From the NCBI GenBank assembly GCA_020226215.1, contig CM035233.1, positions 26,353,150-26,417,149 on the forward strand: DNA of 64,000 bases, in the 5' to 3' direction. This stretch comes from Sindora glabra (lineage: Eukaryota; Streptophyta; Magnoliopsida; Fabales; Fabaceae). Under the pieces are notes generated by a model. The model was not told the DNA's origin. It searched no databases and saw only the letters and a program-made list of their open reading frames with translations. Below, piece by piece: positions 49,287 to 60,001 of the stretch (position 1 is its first letter; the number at the start of each line of letters is the position of its first letter). Both the position numbers and the translations under genes were made by a program.

Positions 49287-50079
49287 CATAGAGTACATGT
49301 ATGCATTTAAAGGTATAAAAACTAAAGCAACAAAATTAATACAAGTATATTTTTAAAACATAACAAATAATTAAACACAATTTTAGCTAAAGTAAAATAA
49401 TAATAAAAATTTTGTTTCTAGTTCCAATTATAATCTTACAAATTTTGTTATTTTCTTTTGGTGCTTAGATTTTATTTATTTTATTTATTTGTAATTTTAA
49501 TTTTAGGCTAAACTTAATTCAAGTCAAGATCAAGTTCAAATTTAAAAAAAAAAAACTAAAATGGGCAAACGGGTTAAACAAGACACTAATTCAACCAACT
49601 TTTTACTAGGTTTGGGCCAATTTGAGTTATTATCTAATTCGAATTTATGGGTATGTCCAATTTGATTTTACGCACAATGTCGATCCAACCAATTGGACTA
49701 ATCAAGTTAATCCAAATTTCAAAATATATCTCTCACCTTAACTAACTATTAAATATTAAAAAAAATAAAGGAAGTAATAAAATTAATAATTATTATTTAT
49801 TTAACAAGTGCCACTAAAACTAGATATAATATTTATAAATAGAACTAAAAATAAATGATAATTAGTTAAAGCATGTAAAAAAATGGGAAATATGCAAAAA
49901 AAATGAAAAAAATATAAAATATCACTTTCAACTTTGAAATGATTAAATTTAAAACCTTTAACTTTTAAAACTTGAAAATTACCTTTAAACTATACAAAAT
50001 TTAAAATTAATGCTCAAGATTAACTTAGTTTATTATTTTATCACAACTACAAAACCTCTTCTAACTCTTATAAGATTGA

Positions 50080-50285
50080 TTTTTTATCAATTTCATCCCT
50101 GATAAAAATTTATATTAATTTAATTCATATAAAATTAAATATCTTCAAATTTTAATTCTTATATACAATAATTTAATATTTTATCTCAAGCATAGAATGG
50201 CTAAAATTTAAGAATTTATAATTTTATAGAGATTAAATTGATATAAACTTTTAATTAGGAATGATATTGAAAAATTTTCAATTTG
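50080..50285. repeat. Inverted repeat, arms about 85 bp
   Basis: 50080-50165 (TTATCAATTTCATCCCTGAT and following) is matched in reverse complement by 50200-50285 (ATTAGGAATGATATTGAAAA end), with scattered mismatches and a short loop. It is MITE-like; target duplication not fixed. Confidence 0.5.
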
Positions 50286-51119
50286 AGAGAGATCAAAATA
50301 CATTTTTAATCTTTTATCAAATTGCATGATATTTTTATTATTATTTTAATCAAGAATCATGATACTATAATAAATTAGTTTAACTTTTTTATTACAAATA
50401 ATTTTTCTATTATATAATTAATAAAAATTAAATTAGATATATAAAATTTTAATTAAATAACAAAAATGGATCGCAAAGTTATATGTAAAAAATAATAAAA
50501 TAAATTAATATACTATAATATTATGATTGTTATTAATAAGTTTATAAAATATCTTATAATTTAATAAAATAGTTAATTAAATTAATAATAGATATTATAT
50601 TATATAACTTAACAGTATAAGTTATCCATAGATGTCAATTCTAAATCTTATAAAATTTAAGAATATGATTTCCTCATTTCTAAAGTGAGAGCAAAATTCA
50701 ATTACCTAAAATTGAAGTTAATATTTTTCATTTTTTCCTTAAAAATTTAAGAATTTTTATCATACTCCTACCATTTAAGAATTTCGAAGGTGAGTGCAAT
50801 TTACAAGGAGGAGTTAGGCTATTTGGCACGGTGAGTAACTGTTGCATTTAGTGGGAAATTGACAAAATTCCTCGTCAATCAGCTGCAAAAAAAAATAGAA
50901 TCCCTATTTTGAAGGGTAAATTAAGAGCTAAGGACCAGCCCAAGCCTGGGTCGTTAGGAACACCGGGCACCTATGTATCAGGCCCCTCTCCTGCAAAAAC
51001 AACCTTTCTGACTTCATCAATGACCACAACCAAAACCAACCAGTGGAGCCCACAAAAAATAACAATTTAGGAGCATTCAATCAGAAAAAAAAAAAGGAAT
51101 TAATAAAGAGAAAAAGAAA

Positions 51120-51840
51120 ATAAAAATTTTATTATTATTCATTTTGTTTGATTCAAATAAAATAAATAGTTATAATTTATTTTACTAATAATTATTTCAT
51201 TAAAAAATAATTTACTTATAATTATTATTAAAATAATTATTATAATTATTATCTTATTATTTTTATTTTATTACTAATATTATAATTTTTTATAGTTATT
51301 TAATATTAATTATTAATATCTTATTAATATTATTTCAATTATTACTTTATTAATTTGATTATTAATATCTTAAATAATAACCAATACTATCTCAATAATA
51401 TTAAATATTATTTATTTAATTTTATTTTAAAGTTATTATATTTATTATTTTATTATTAATATTTATTATTATTTTACTAATATTATTAATTATTTTCTTA
51501 AGTATCATATAATTACTAATATTATTATTTTCATACTTATTTAATATTAATTATTAATATTTTATTATTATAATTTCAATTATTACTGTAATTATTTATT
51601 TATTATTTTTTGTAACTATGATAATTATTATTTTATTATGAATATTTATTATTATTTTATTTTTAATTAATTATTAATATTTCATTATATTTATTATAAT
51701 TACAATAATTACTATATGATTATTTATTTTTATTTAATTTTTTTATTTATTTTATTATTAACTATTATCTAAATTATTTTTACTTATATTATTATTTTAT
51801 AATAATAAATTATTATTATCATCATTATATTAAAGGTAAT
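51120..51840. repeat. ATTATT low-complexity tract
   Basis: More than 700 bases of almost only A and T, built from TATTATTA-type units with imperfect period. Confidence 0.85.
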
Positions 51841-52210
51841 AAATTTAAAATTCAATAAAAAAATCGAATTCTCTAAAGAATGATTTATTCCCTCACTTGT
51901 AATAGTTTCATTAGGAGAAATAAGTAAAAAAAAAAAAAGAATTTTTTGAACTAAATAAAAATAAAAGAAATAAAATCCTATTATTCTTTATTCTTTTTTT
52001 TCCTTTCTTAATTATTCCCGATCAAATCATTTCTTAGTAAATTCTTCCATATATTGGATTATATATATATTTTACCAAATACTTCTAACGATTCAAAACT
52101 CATCAAGAAGGCCAATAAAATTTTACACAATACGCAATAAACTTAACCCAAATAATTATTTCATACTTTGAAAGAATAATTAATCAAAATAAAGTAATAA
52201 GAAAACCAGG

Positions 52211-52262
52211 AAGCCCCGGTAGCAGTGGTAGACAAGACACTCAGTACTTTCGACTAACCTCC
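52211..52262 (+). other. Possible tRNA-derived SINE head (pol III A and B box-like motifs)
   Basis: GGTAGCAGTGGTAG at 52218-52231 resembles an A box (TRGCNNAGYGG). TTCGACTAACC at 52249-52259 loosely resembles a B box, at a tRNA-like distance. It does not fold as a good tRNA, so a SINE fragment is the likelier reading, with low confidence. Confidence 0.25.
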
Positions 52263-53168
52263 GGTCATCATCTTATTTTAAAATAATATAATTCTGTGAT
52301 AAATTTAATAAAGCTAACTGCTCCTACTTCCCTTAAAAGGAAAGTGCCCAAAAAAGGATCTTATAGGCATTTTTGGTTAAATCATATATTATATTAAGCT
52401 AAGATTGCACTGTTCTAAAAGATTAGTTTAAAAAATTAGGATAAGCAAACAAAAGAAAAGCAACAAATGGTACTTGCTTGATTGGGAGGAATATATATAA
52501 TTAAAGGCATAATAAGGTTTCCTTTGGAATCATTGGCTTTCATATCATTATCTTAAACTTTCCTTAAAACTACGCACTTATCCATTAATATTATTTTAAG
52601 ATTAAGAAAATCTCACAGGTTGATACACTTCCAGACAGATTATGGTTTTTATGTAATCCTTTCCAGACCATGAATATTTGATTATAGAATATTAAGAAAT
52701 AATTTAATAACAGCCTCAAAATCCAACTAGCAACACTTTCTGCCTCTTTCTCTGAGACACAGTATATGAAATAAAAAATAAATAAAATAAGAATGCTAGT
52801 AATTCGCTATCATCAACATTAATAATAGCCTTGCGCAAGAAGGAGAATTCAATTATGTAAAAAAAAAAAGTATAATTATGCAAATATTCCAAAGTATGAG
52901 TTTGTTTAATGAGGACTAATGGAACTAAATAATAATTAATTTGAATTAAAAGCATTAAAGGAACACGAGAGAAATAAATTCCCTCTGGAATATATGAATC
53001 TCTTCTCTTCCATGTTAATTATCCATCATCATCCTCATTAATAAAAACTAAAACAGTTAAAAAAAGAGAAAATTAAGGAAATCAAGGGAAAAATAACTAA
53101 ATTAACTGATCATACCATGATTCTTACTCTATCTAACATATTATTTTCCATTTTTTTCCAGCAAAAGA

Positions 53169-54125
53169 TCAAGAAGATGAAGATGACCCATTAGTACCAA
53201 GGTTCGCCCCACTATCATTTGGGTGGTAATGATTCGGATCCTGGAACCCGCTTCCATTGTTGGTGTTGTTATTGTTTCCACCATTGATGTCGCTGTTGTG
53301 AGTGTTATCTGGATCTTGTTCAAGCAAGCTCCTTCCGCCGCCATTACCGTCTTTCTTCCCAAAAGTGTTCTTGTTATTATGCATCCAAACCTTCAGAACT
53401 CCCCTGTCCACGCCAATCTCATTGCAGAATTCCTGTACCAATTCGTCGTCTCTCTTCTGCATCTTCCATCCAACTCTCTCTGCAAAGTGGGACATCTTCT
53501 CTTTCTGCTCTTGAGTGAACTTGGTTCTGAATCGCTTCCTGGCATTCGAGCTCGGGCTCAACAGAGCGTTGGGGGGTGCTGCCGCGTTCTCCGGCGGAGC
53601 TGATAGCCCCGCGGAGAGAGCCAGGAGCATGTGCGGTGCAGAGGGGTAGTAAGAAGAAGAGATCGGCGGCGGAGAGGCTGAATTGGGGCTCCGGTGCGCT
53701 GGCGGTGGAGGGGGATGGTGACGGTGGTGCGGTTGATACTCAATCACATGTGTTGTAGAGATTGGCTCTTCCGGTTCACGACGGTGGAAATTCCGGTGAC
53801 AACCGCACGCGGCGCATTTGAGGGACGTCGGGTCAGTGGTGGTGGCGTTGGGAGATGGCATGAACTCGCCACAACCATCCAAAGCATGGCCGCCTAAGCT
53901 AGCCGCATGGTTTTTCAGGCACTCTTTGTAGATAACTGCCAGGGGCTGGTTCGCCGTCAGGGGGTGGTGGTGGTGGTGGTGGTGTGGGTGGTGACGCTTC
54001 AGGACGCCGTTGGAGAAAGACAACGATTTTGTGGGCTGGATCCGAGTGGGTGTTTCGGTTTCGGGTTCCGGCGATTTTGCACCAGCGCTGGCGGTGGTGG
54101 TGATTGTCGTTGGGGTTATGTCCAT
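53169..54125 (-). CDS. ZHD: Zinc-finger homeodomain (ZF-HD/ZHD) transcription factor
   Basis: A nuclear DNA-binding protein of 318 residues, read from the ATG at 54125 to TGA at 53169-53171, in one exon as is usual for the family. Residues 66-120 form the ZF-HD dimerisation domain: YKECLKNHAASLGGHALDGC, GEFMPSP, then LKCAACGCHRNFHRRE, with all expected zinc-binding Cys/His residues. Residues 196-258 form the homeodomain, beginning RKRFRTKFTQEQKEKM and ending in helix 3 with VLKVWMHNNKNTFGKK; the M in WMHNNK is typical of ZHDs. Between them is a proline/serine/histidine-rich linker. A histidine run lies at 45-54, an Asn/Gly-rich segment at 281-293, and a serine tail ends the protein. The N-terminal MDITPT...KSPEPETETPTRIQP stretch resembles Arabidopsis ZHD9/ZHD10 (HB34/HB23) from memory. 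ZHDs homo- and heterodimerise and bind ATTA-type sites; specific targets are not known from sequence. No break is seen, so it is probably functional. Confidence 0.96.
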   Translation of the reverse strand: MDITPTTITTTASAGAKSPEPETETPTRIQPTKSLSFSNGVLKRHHPHHHHHHHPLTANQPLAVIYKECLKNHAASLGGHALDGCGEFMPSPNATTTDPTSLKCAACGCHRNFHRREPEEPISTTHVIEYQPHHRHHPPPPPAHRSPNSASPPPISSSYYPSAPHMLLALSAGLSAPPENAAAPPNALLSPSSNARKRFRTKFTQEQKEKMSHFAERVGWKMQKRDDELVQEFCNEIGVDRGVLKVWMHNNKNTFGKKDGNGGGRSLLEQDPDNTHNSDINGGNNNNTNNGSGFQDPNHYHPNDSGANLGTNGSSSSS

Positions 54126-54460
54126 GGCTCAAACATCTAGGATCACCCAAAATGAAAAAGAAAAATTAGCCTTTTTAAGGGATAGTTAGAATTAGGTCTT
54201 TGTACACATAACAAACATCATGCTCCATGAAAGGGGAAAAGTTTTCTGTTTGGCAGCTGAGAAAATCAGAGAAAATGGAAAGTTGAAATACAAGAGGATG
54301 AAAAAGAGTAAGAGAGAGAAAGCAGGGCGTGTTGTTGATGGTGGGCAGTGATGACTGTTGATAATAAAAATCAGGGTTCTGTGGTTGTCCTTCTTAACCA
54401 CTTGTTTTTTTCCTTTTAACCCTGGTTCTAATATGTGGTTAAGTTCTTGACCCCACATCG
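54126..54460 (-). promoter_or_regulatory. ZHD gene leader and proximal promoter (approximate)
   Basis: Upstream of the ATG lies less AT-rich sequence with a pyrimidine-rich patch on the gene's strand (CTTTCTCTCTCTTACTC, 54301-54320). Such patches are common near plant transcription starts. A weak TATA-like GTTAAAAGG lies near 54412-54420. An 88-codon frame (54458-54192) ends 66 bases before the ZHD ATG and could be an upstream reading frame if transcription begins far enough up. The transcription start is not determined. Confidence 0.4.
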
Positions 54461-55589
54461 GGTTAGATGTGTAGTAATAAATATGCCAAATTCCGTACAG
54501 AAATTACTATTATTTACCTGCTAAATGCTAACTTGCACAAAAAGGTCTAATCTTTGGAATTTGGCCCAGACTGTAAATTTTTGTTTTTACCATTGCAATG
54601 AAATTTCTTGTAGGTTTGGGGCACGGTGATTATGATGAAAATAGTGAGTCAGTGGCGAATTGATTTGGTGCCAAGAAAGAAAGCATGGAATAGGGGTGCA
54701 AATCAATCCACCGAATTAAATATTTATATACTCGAACATAAATTTGAAATTGAGTAACATTATTAAATTTAAATAATTTAAATTTTAATTCAAATTTAAT
54801 TTGGATATAAATTTAAATAAATTTATACAAATATATTTAAATAATATTTTGTTGGGTCTCAAATTCTTATCAAATTTAAAATATTCAAATTTTAATTCAA
54901 ATTTATATAATTTTATTTGAATAATTTATTATTTTACATAAATCTAAAATTTTATTTTTTATAAATAGATCAAATACTATTTTTTTAATATCATTTTATT
55001 TATCAATATAAATTTTTTATAACCACTAAATTTATTAAAAATATCAACACAATTATCACATAATAACAATAATTACATTTAATAAAAAATACAAGTATTA
55101 AAAAGTTAATTACTTTAACCAAATATCGTCTTGGTACATGCAACCTTAACAATTAATAGTATAATTGAATCTTTTATGCATTATTTTTTAATGTAGTATA
55201 AAAATAAAAAAATATTTTTTTATTATTAGACTCATCTAAATTTGTAAATAATTAGAGTTGAGTAGTATAAAATGCAAGTTTAACTAATATATTAATAAAG
55301 TCAAATTTATTTATACTTGACTCATTTAAAGTTAAACTCAAATTAATTTTTTTTGTACCACTCATAAATAGTTTAAAATGTTTGCACTTAGATGAAAAGG
55401 TCTGCAATTCTAAATCATTAATCACTAACCTATCTTAATTTGTCAACTTGGTAATGAAAGATAGGATAGATTTCACTGTAATACTATTGAAAACCTATTA
55501 TCTTCTCTCTTATTTTTATTTTCAAATTAAATTTAAATTTAATCTTTACTCACTAATGCATAATTAATAGATTAAAAATTTATTTTAAT
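54461..55589. other. AT-rich spacer upstream of the ZHD gene
   Basis: I see no gene. 54690-55380 has repetitive AAATTTAAAT-type sequence beginning with a GGGGTGCAAATCAATCC stretch, which looks like an old dispersed repeat. Confidence 0.6.
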
Positions 55590-56630
55590 ATTGGTAAGAT
55601 TAAGTTTCTATCAATTTTTCTCTTTACTAAAAGTTAGCATTAATTTAGTTCTTAAATATTAATTTCATCTCAAATTTTAGACTTTTCTTCATGAGGGGAA
55701 GAAAAGTTTATTAGTTTGGTTGATGTAGCATTGACAATTCCTATATGGGTTGCTAAATGTCAATTAACCATGATAGAAGCCATGTTAGCCTTCCACACTA
55801 AAAGAATAAACATAAATTTTAGTTCTTGTAAGATAAAGCCTCTATTAATTTCATTATTTGCTAATGATAATTGGTATCAATTTAATCCTTGAAAATTAAC
55901 TTTGACTCAAAATTTAGTCCCTCCTTCATTAGAAAATAGAGAAACTTAATGGTCAAGTTGAGTTAATAACGTTAGCTTTATCTCTACATTTTTAACAGTA
56001 ATTTACACATTAAAAATACTTCTAAATACAAAATTTATAAGTTTTTCATTCAAAATGAGGAATATTTTTTAAATTTTATATAGCAAAATTCTAAATTTTC
56101 TAAATTTTCTAAGAAAAATTAATAGATATTATTCAAAAGAATTTTAGGTGTCACATAATTAGTATTTGGAAGCAAGATTTTTGAATTTAAAAGTATTTTC
56201 AATATGTAAATTATAATTGAAAATGTGAAGGAAGAATTACTAGTGTCAACTTAATTCAACCATTAAGTTTTTCCTTCCCCTAATAAAGGTAAGGCTGAAT
56301 TTTGAGATAAAGTTAATTTTTAAAAAATAAATTGATATTAATTAATATTAGTGAGGGACGAAATTAATAAAAACTTCATCTTACAAATACCAAAATTTGT
56401 CTTTATTTTTCTTTTTAGAGTAAGAGATTGACATAACCTTTACTAAAGCTAGTCAATATTTAAAAGTTATGTAGGTGTTAATGGCACTACATTAATTAAG
56501 TTGTTAATTTACTCCATCCGTTCATAATAAATGAACTAAAATTTGAGATGTAATTAATTTTTAGATATCAAATTGATATCATCTTTTAGTGAGTGATGAA
56601 ATTGATTAAAATTTAATCTTATTAGGACCA
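55590..56630. repeat. Nested foldback (palindromic) structure, about 1 kb
   Basis: Inner arms 55815-56035 and 56170-56396 are reverse complements of each other with mismatches (for example TTCTTGTAAGATAAAGCC against GCTT/ACTTCATCTTACAAATA). Outer arms 55590-55740 and 56475-56630 are also reverse complements and are diverged copies of the inner arms. All four share one centre of symmetry near 56107. No coding sequence is seen. It may be a foldback or MITE-like transposon. Confidence 0.75.
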
Positions 56631-57407
56631 AAATAGAATTTTAGTCTAATTAATAAGCAAACTTAATGTTAATACTTTTAGTGATATGTTATTATTTGAT
56701 ATTATTTTTAAAAATTTTCCTTCATATTTTACATCTATATTTAAAATATTATGCATGCATTAAATAATGTTACATCCTAGGATTCAAAATTCACTTATTT
56801 GTTTGTTTACTCATTTTCTTACTTGCTTATAAATGTTTAATTATAAATTTATTCAATATTTTATTACTATTTTGTTTTTCTTCCAATGGTGTAAATTGAA
56901 TCCTAGGAATTTCCAAGAAAGGAAAGGAGTAAGTTGGCTATAAGAATTATTATGAAAAATAATTGAAAATATAAATATGTTGAAAGATTTTAACAAAGGA
57001 CCATATAACCTAAAATCTTTTGGAAAGTAGATATCAGCAAGGATAAAAATGTAAGTGAGAAGGCAATTTAGGATCTTATTTTGCAAACTATCCTTGTGGC
57101 TTCTACTCTTAATATATTCCTAAAATTAACAAATTTTCCCTATTCTTTTCCTCAAACCTTAGCTTTTCTTCTTTTACCTCCTATTTTTCTCCATCTAAGG
57201 CAAGAGCCATTGATATAACTTTCTTGACCTCTTCTATCCCTATAAAGATCTTCTTATACCTTTTTCTTTAGAATTGTAATGATTTAGATATATTGGTTTA
57301 AAAGGAGTTTTGAAAACTCTAAATCCAAATCTTGATTTTTAAGTGATCAAGAGCAAGCAATCTATGATTTCCCATCATCTAGTATCCCTTCCACATAGAT
57401 TTCCCAT
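56631..57407. other. AT-rich spacer
   Basis: No gene or recognisable element. A pyrimidine-rich stretch lies at 57110-57270. Confidence 0.6.
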
Positions 57408-58607
57408 TGATGTCATCTTGTGTCACATTTAATCGAGATGACATGTAGGGAATTGATTAGGTATATCATGAATCATGCAGAGGGATATGAGTGGTGTAGA
57501 TAGAATTTTATTACTTTTGTACAAAGGAGAGATATCCTTGGGCTCCTTGATTAAGTGAGACTTAGAAATGCATGGCCATGCTTAACTGGATCAATATGTT
57601 ATATTGATTATTTATTTAAGTTTACTCCGTGTTAAGAAATATAAATTGAACATTGACAAGGATGACACACTCCATGCTTCCAGCTCGATTTGGATATTAT
57701 TACAAAAGGGACTGTAATACAAAGCGTTGATCACACATTAGGTAAATGTTGAATCACAAATATTCTTACTACTTGAGTGGCAGTGATATATTGCTAGATG
57801 TCGCTTACTATCTATGATCCAATGATAGGTCATTGTCAATATAGTAGAAACTTACAGAGTCACACAAAAGGAATAAGAATGATATAGGAATTAATTAGTT
57901 TTTAGTTAGAATAAAAACTTGTTAATTAGGCTTGTTATTTTATATATATATTATCAAAGTAATAATGTATATATATTATTCACGTAATATATATTTTATA
58001 TTATATTATGTGATATTATCTAATATTAAAGTAATATCATATTATTATACAATTTGATATTAGATAATTATATTATGAGATAATGTTATTATCTAATAAT
58101 ATTTAGTTATTAATATTAAAGTAATATTAAATAACTAATGGATAAGCCCTATCTCTCCTCATTCTTACCATATTAGAGATAAGATATTAGTGGTTGAGTA
58201 GAATTAAATTAGTTATGATTTTCCTAGTAAGACTAGGAAAGATGCATGCCTTTAGTTTTATAAAAAGGGCACGAAAGCGTCATTGTTCATGCATGAAAAC
58301 AAGAAAATCCACCACCAACAAAACCATACAAAACACGTACAAAACCGCACTAAACCTTTTCCTCTTTGTATAAGAGACAAATCCTAGCAGATTCATAGAG
58401 GTTGAGAGTCACCATTTACTCTATGTGGATATTGTAGAGATATCATCACCTAATTGTGCTCATAATTTGAATCTGCACTTCAAAAGGCAATCTTTGATTT
58501 TTGATTTGTGTCCCTGCATATTAATCCATGGAAAGATTTCATAAGACATAATTTGAAAAAAAAAACTATTTTTCCACTGCACTGCATGATGTATGTGAAA
58601 CCTAACA
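57408..58607 (+). mobile_element. Truncated LTR of the Copia A family
   Basis: From GATGTCATCTTGTGTCAC onward it aligns with the later part of the Copia A-family LTRs, through the GGGCTCCTTGATTAAGTGAG, LTR microsatellite and leader blocks, to an end of CCTAACA at 58607. The first about 450 bases of the LTR are missing. It is more diverged than the other copies, and its right part (58280-58600) is rearranged. No target duplication can be expected. Confidence 0.88.
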
Positions 58608-59909
58608 ATATTCATATCGTATGAACATTTAAACAATTTCATTAGATTAATATATAGGGTGAGACCTTGCTTACATTTAACTATGTGAATATTGTCATTG
58701 TTATCACAAAATGATTAAAGTGCTACTTGAAACACTTGTGTGAAATTGCGGTAAATGATTCATTGAATGTACTTGATTATATTGGTAGATATAATATATA
58801 TAACGATGTTGGACTAAATCCATGTGCTTATTTGTGAGGGAAAATAAGATTGAAAGGAGTCACAAGAAAATTTATTTGCTTTTATTTCTTATTATTATGT
58901 TATGAAATGTACATGGAATTTTACTATTAAGTTATAAAAGTATGAGTGTCAAATGAGCTAGTTTATAGTTTAATCCTTTATATAAGTACATTAATGCAAA
59001 AATAGGTAAAATGACTCTTAATTGATCCCTATATATGAAACATCCATATAAGTTGTTCGACAAACAAATTATTCTTCTAGCTTACTCTTATCTTTTGCTT
59101 GAGAAGGATAAAAAGGATGCCAATTTTCCATATAGAATTTACATGTTAATCCTTATAAAGGTTAATTCTGAGTTTCATTTTGCCATATGTTCAAGGTTTC
59201 TTTTATGTACTTTTTACTCATTAAGTTCAAAGAAACCCATTTTTTTGTTCTTTTCTTTTTTTTTAAGGATTTTTCTCCCTTTAAGTATCCAATTGTTGTT
59301 AGATGGATTAGCAATGAACTCATTTAAGACTTTAACACCATCATAAGCATTAGGGATAATTGGAATAGTTTTGCATGATAGTTATTAATGTATTTCATAT
59401 TTGAATTTGAAAATCATATACTTTTATGGAAGTAAGGCATGAATGCATATGATACTATGCATTAGATGTGTCATTGGATAGGCTAGTAAGTTATTGTTCT
59501 TAGTAACTCTCTATATTGATCACGTGTCTTGTGATGGATCATGATATAATTCTACACTCTTTTTTTTTTAAAAAAAATACTAATAATCTCATTGTTGTCT
59601 TTTGAGGTGTATTATTTATTGATAAAAACATTTTATCATCAAGAAAAAATGTAATAATGAATTTTGATTTTTCATATATTTATAATTTTCTTTACTCTTT
59701 TTTAATATTTATATTTTTATAAAATTTATACATTATTTTTTAAAGATATTTATCTTTTTTGTATGAGATGTTAGTTACCATTTAGAAAAATAATTTTAAA
59801 AATTGATTTGGTTGGATAACTCATTTTAAAAATTTTATTCTTTTAAAATCTTTAATCAATTTTTTTTAAAATACAATGTAGCAAAAATTGATTTGACCAA
59901 ACACTTAAG

Positions 59910-60001
<92 letters not shown>

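Larger units (their letters stand above)
47323..53168. other. AT-rich intergenic spacer downstream of the ZHD gene
   Basis: I see no supportable gene. Contents: (AT)n at 49216-49283, a hairpin-forming repeat at 50080-50285, dispersed repeat copy 2 near 50400-50640, a GC-richer patch at 50935-51000, an extreme A/T tract of ATT/ATTATT low complexity at 51120-51840, and a possible SINE-like segment near 52205-52340. Confidence 0.65.

Noticed and set aside
49400..49440. Full match between Copia B LTR (18453-19144) and the region right of Copia A (8345-8792) as its 3' LTR
   Set aside because: I compared 8345-8792 with the 18453-19144 LTR and found no convincing alignment, so no 3' LTR is claimed. 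The coordinates given here are only a placeholder spacer position, since the compared regions are named in the text.
52201..52280. Possible true tRNA gene
   Set aside because: Box-like motifs exist but acceptor, anticodon and T arms do not pair convincingly; kept only as a SINE candidate.
53223..53758. Several open frames on the plus strand and in other frames across the ZHD gene
   Set aside because: They overlap a strong domain-bearing gene on the minus strand; the long frames result from its GC-rich codon use.
54192..54458. 88-codon minus-strand frame as a separate gene
   Set aside because: It lies in the ZHD leader/promoter, has a hydrophobic low-complexity composition and no recognisable domain; treated only as a possible upstream reading frame.
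59035..59346. 103-codon plus-strand frame
   Set aside because: Longest chance frame in the 58.6-62.2 kb spacer; no motif, and a T-rich stretch supplies its Phe/Leu run.
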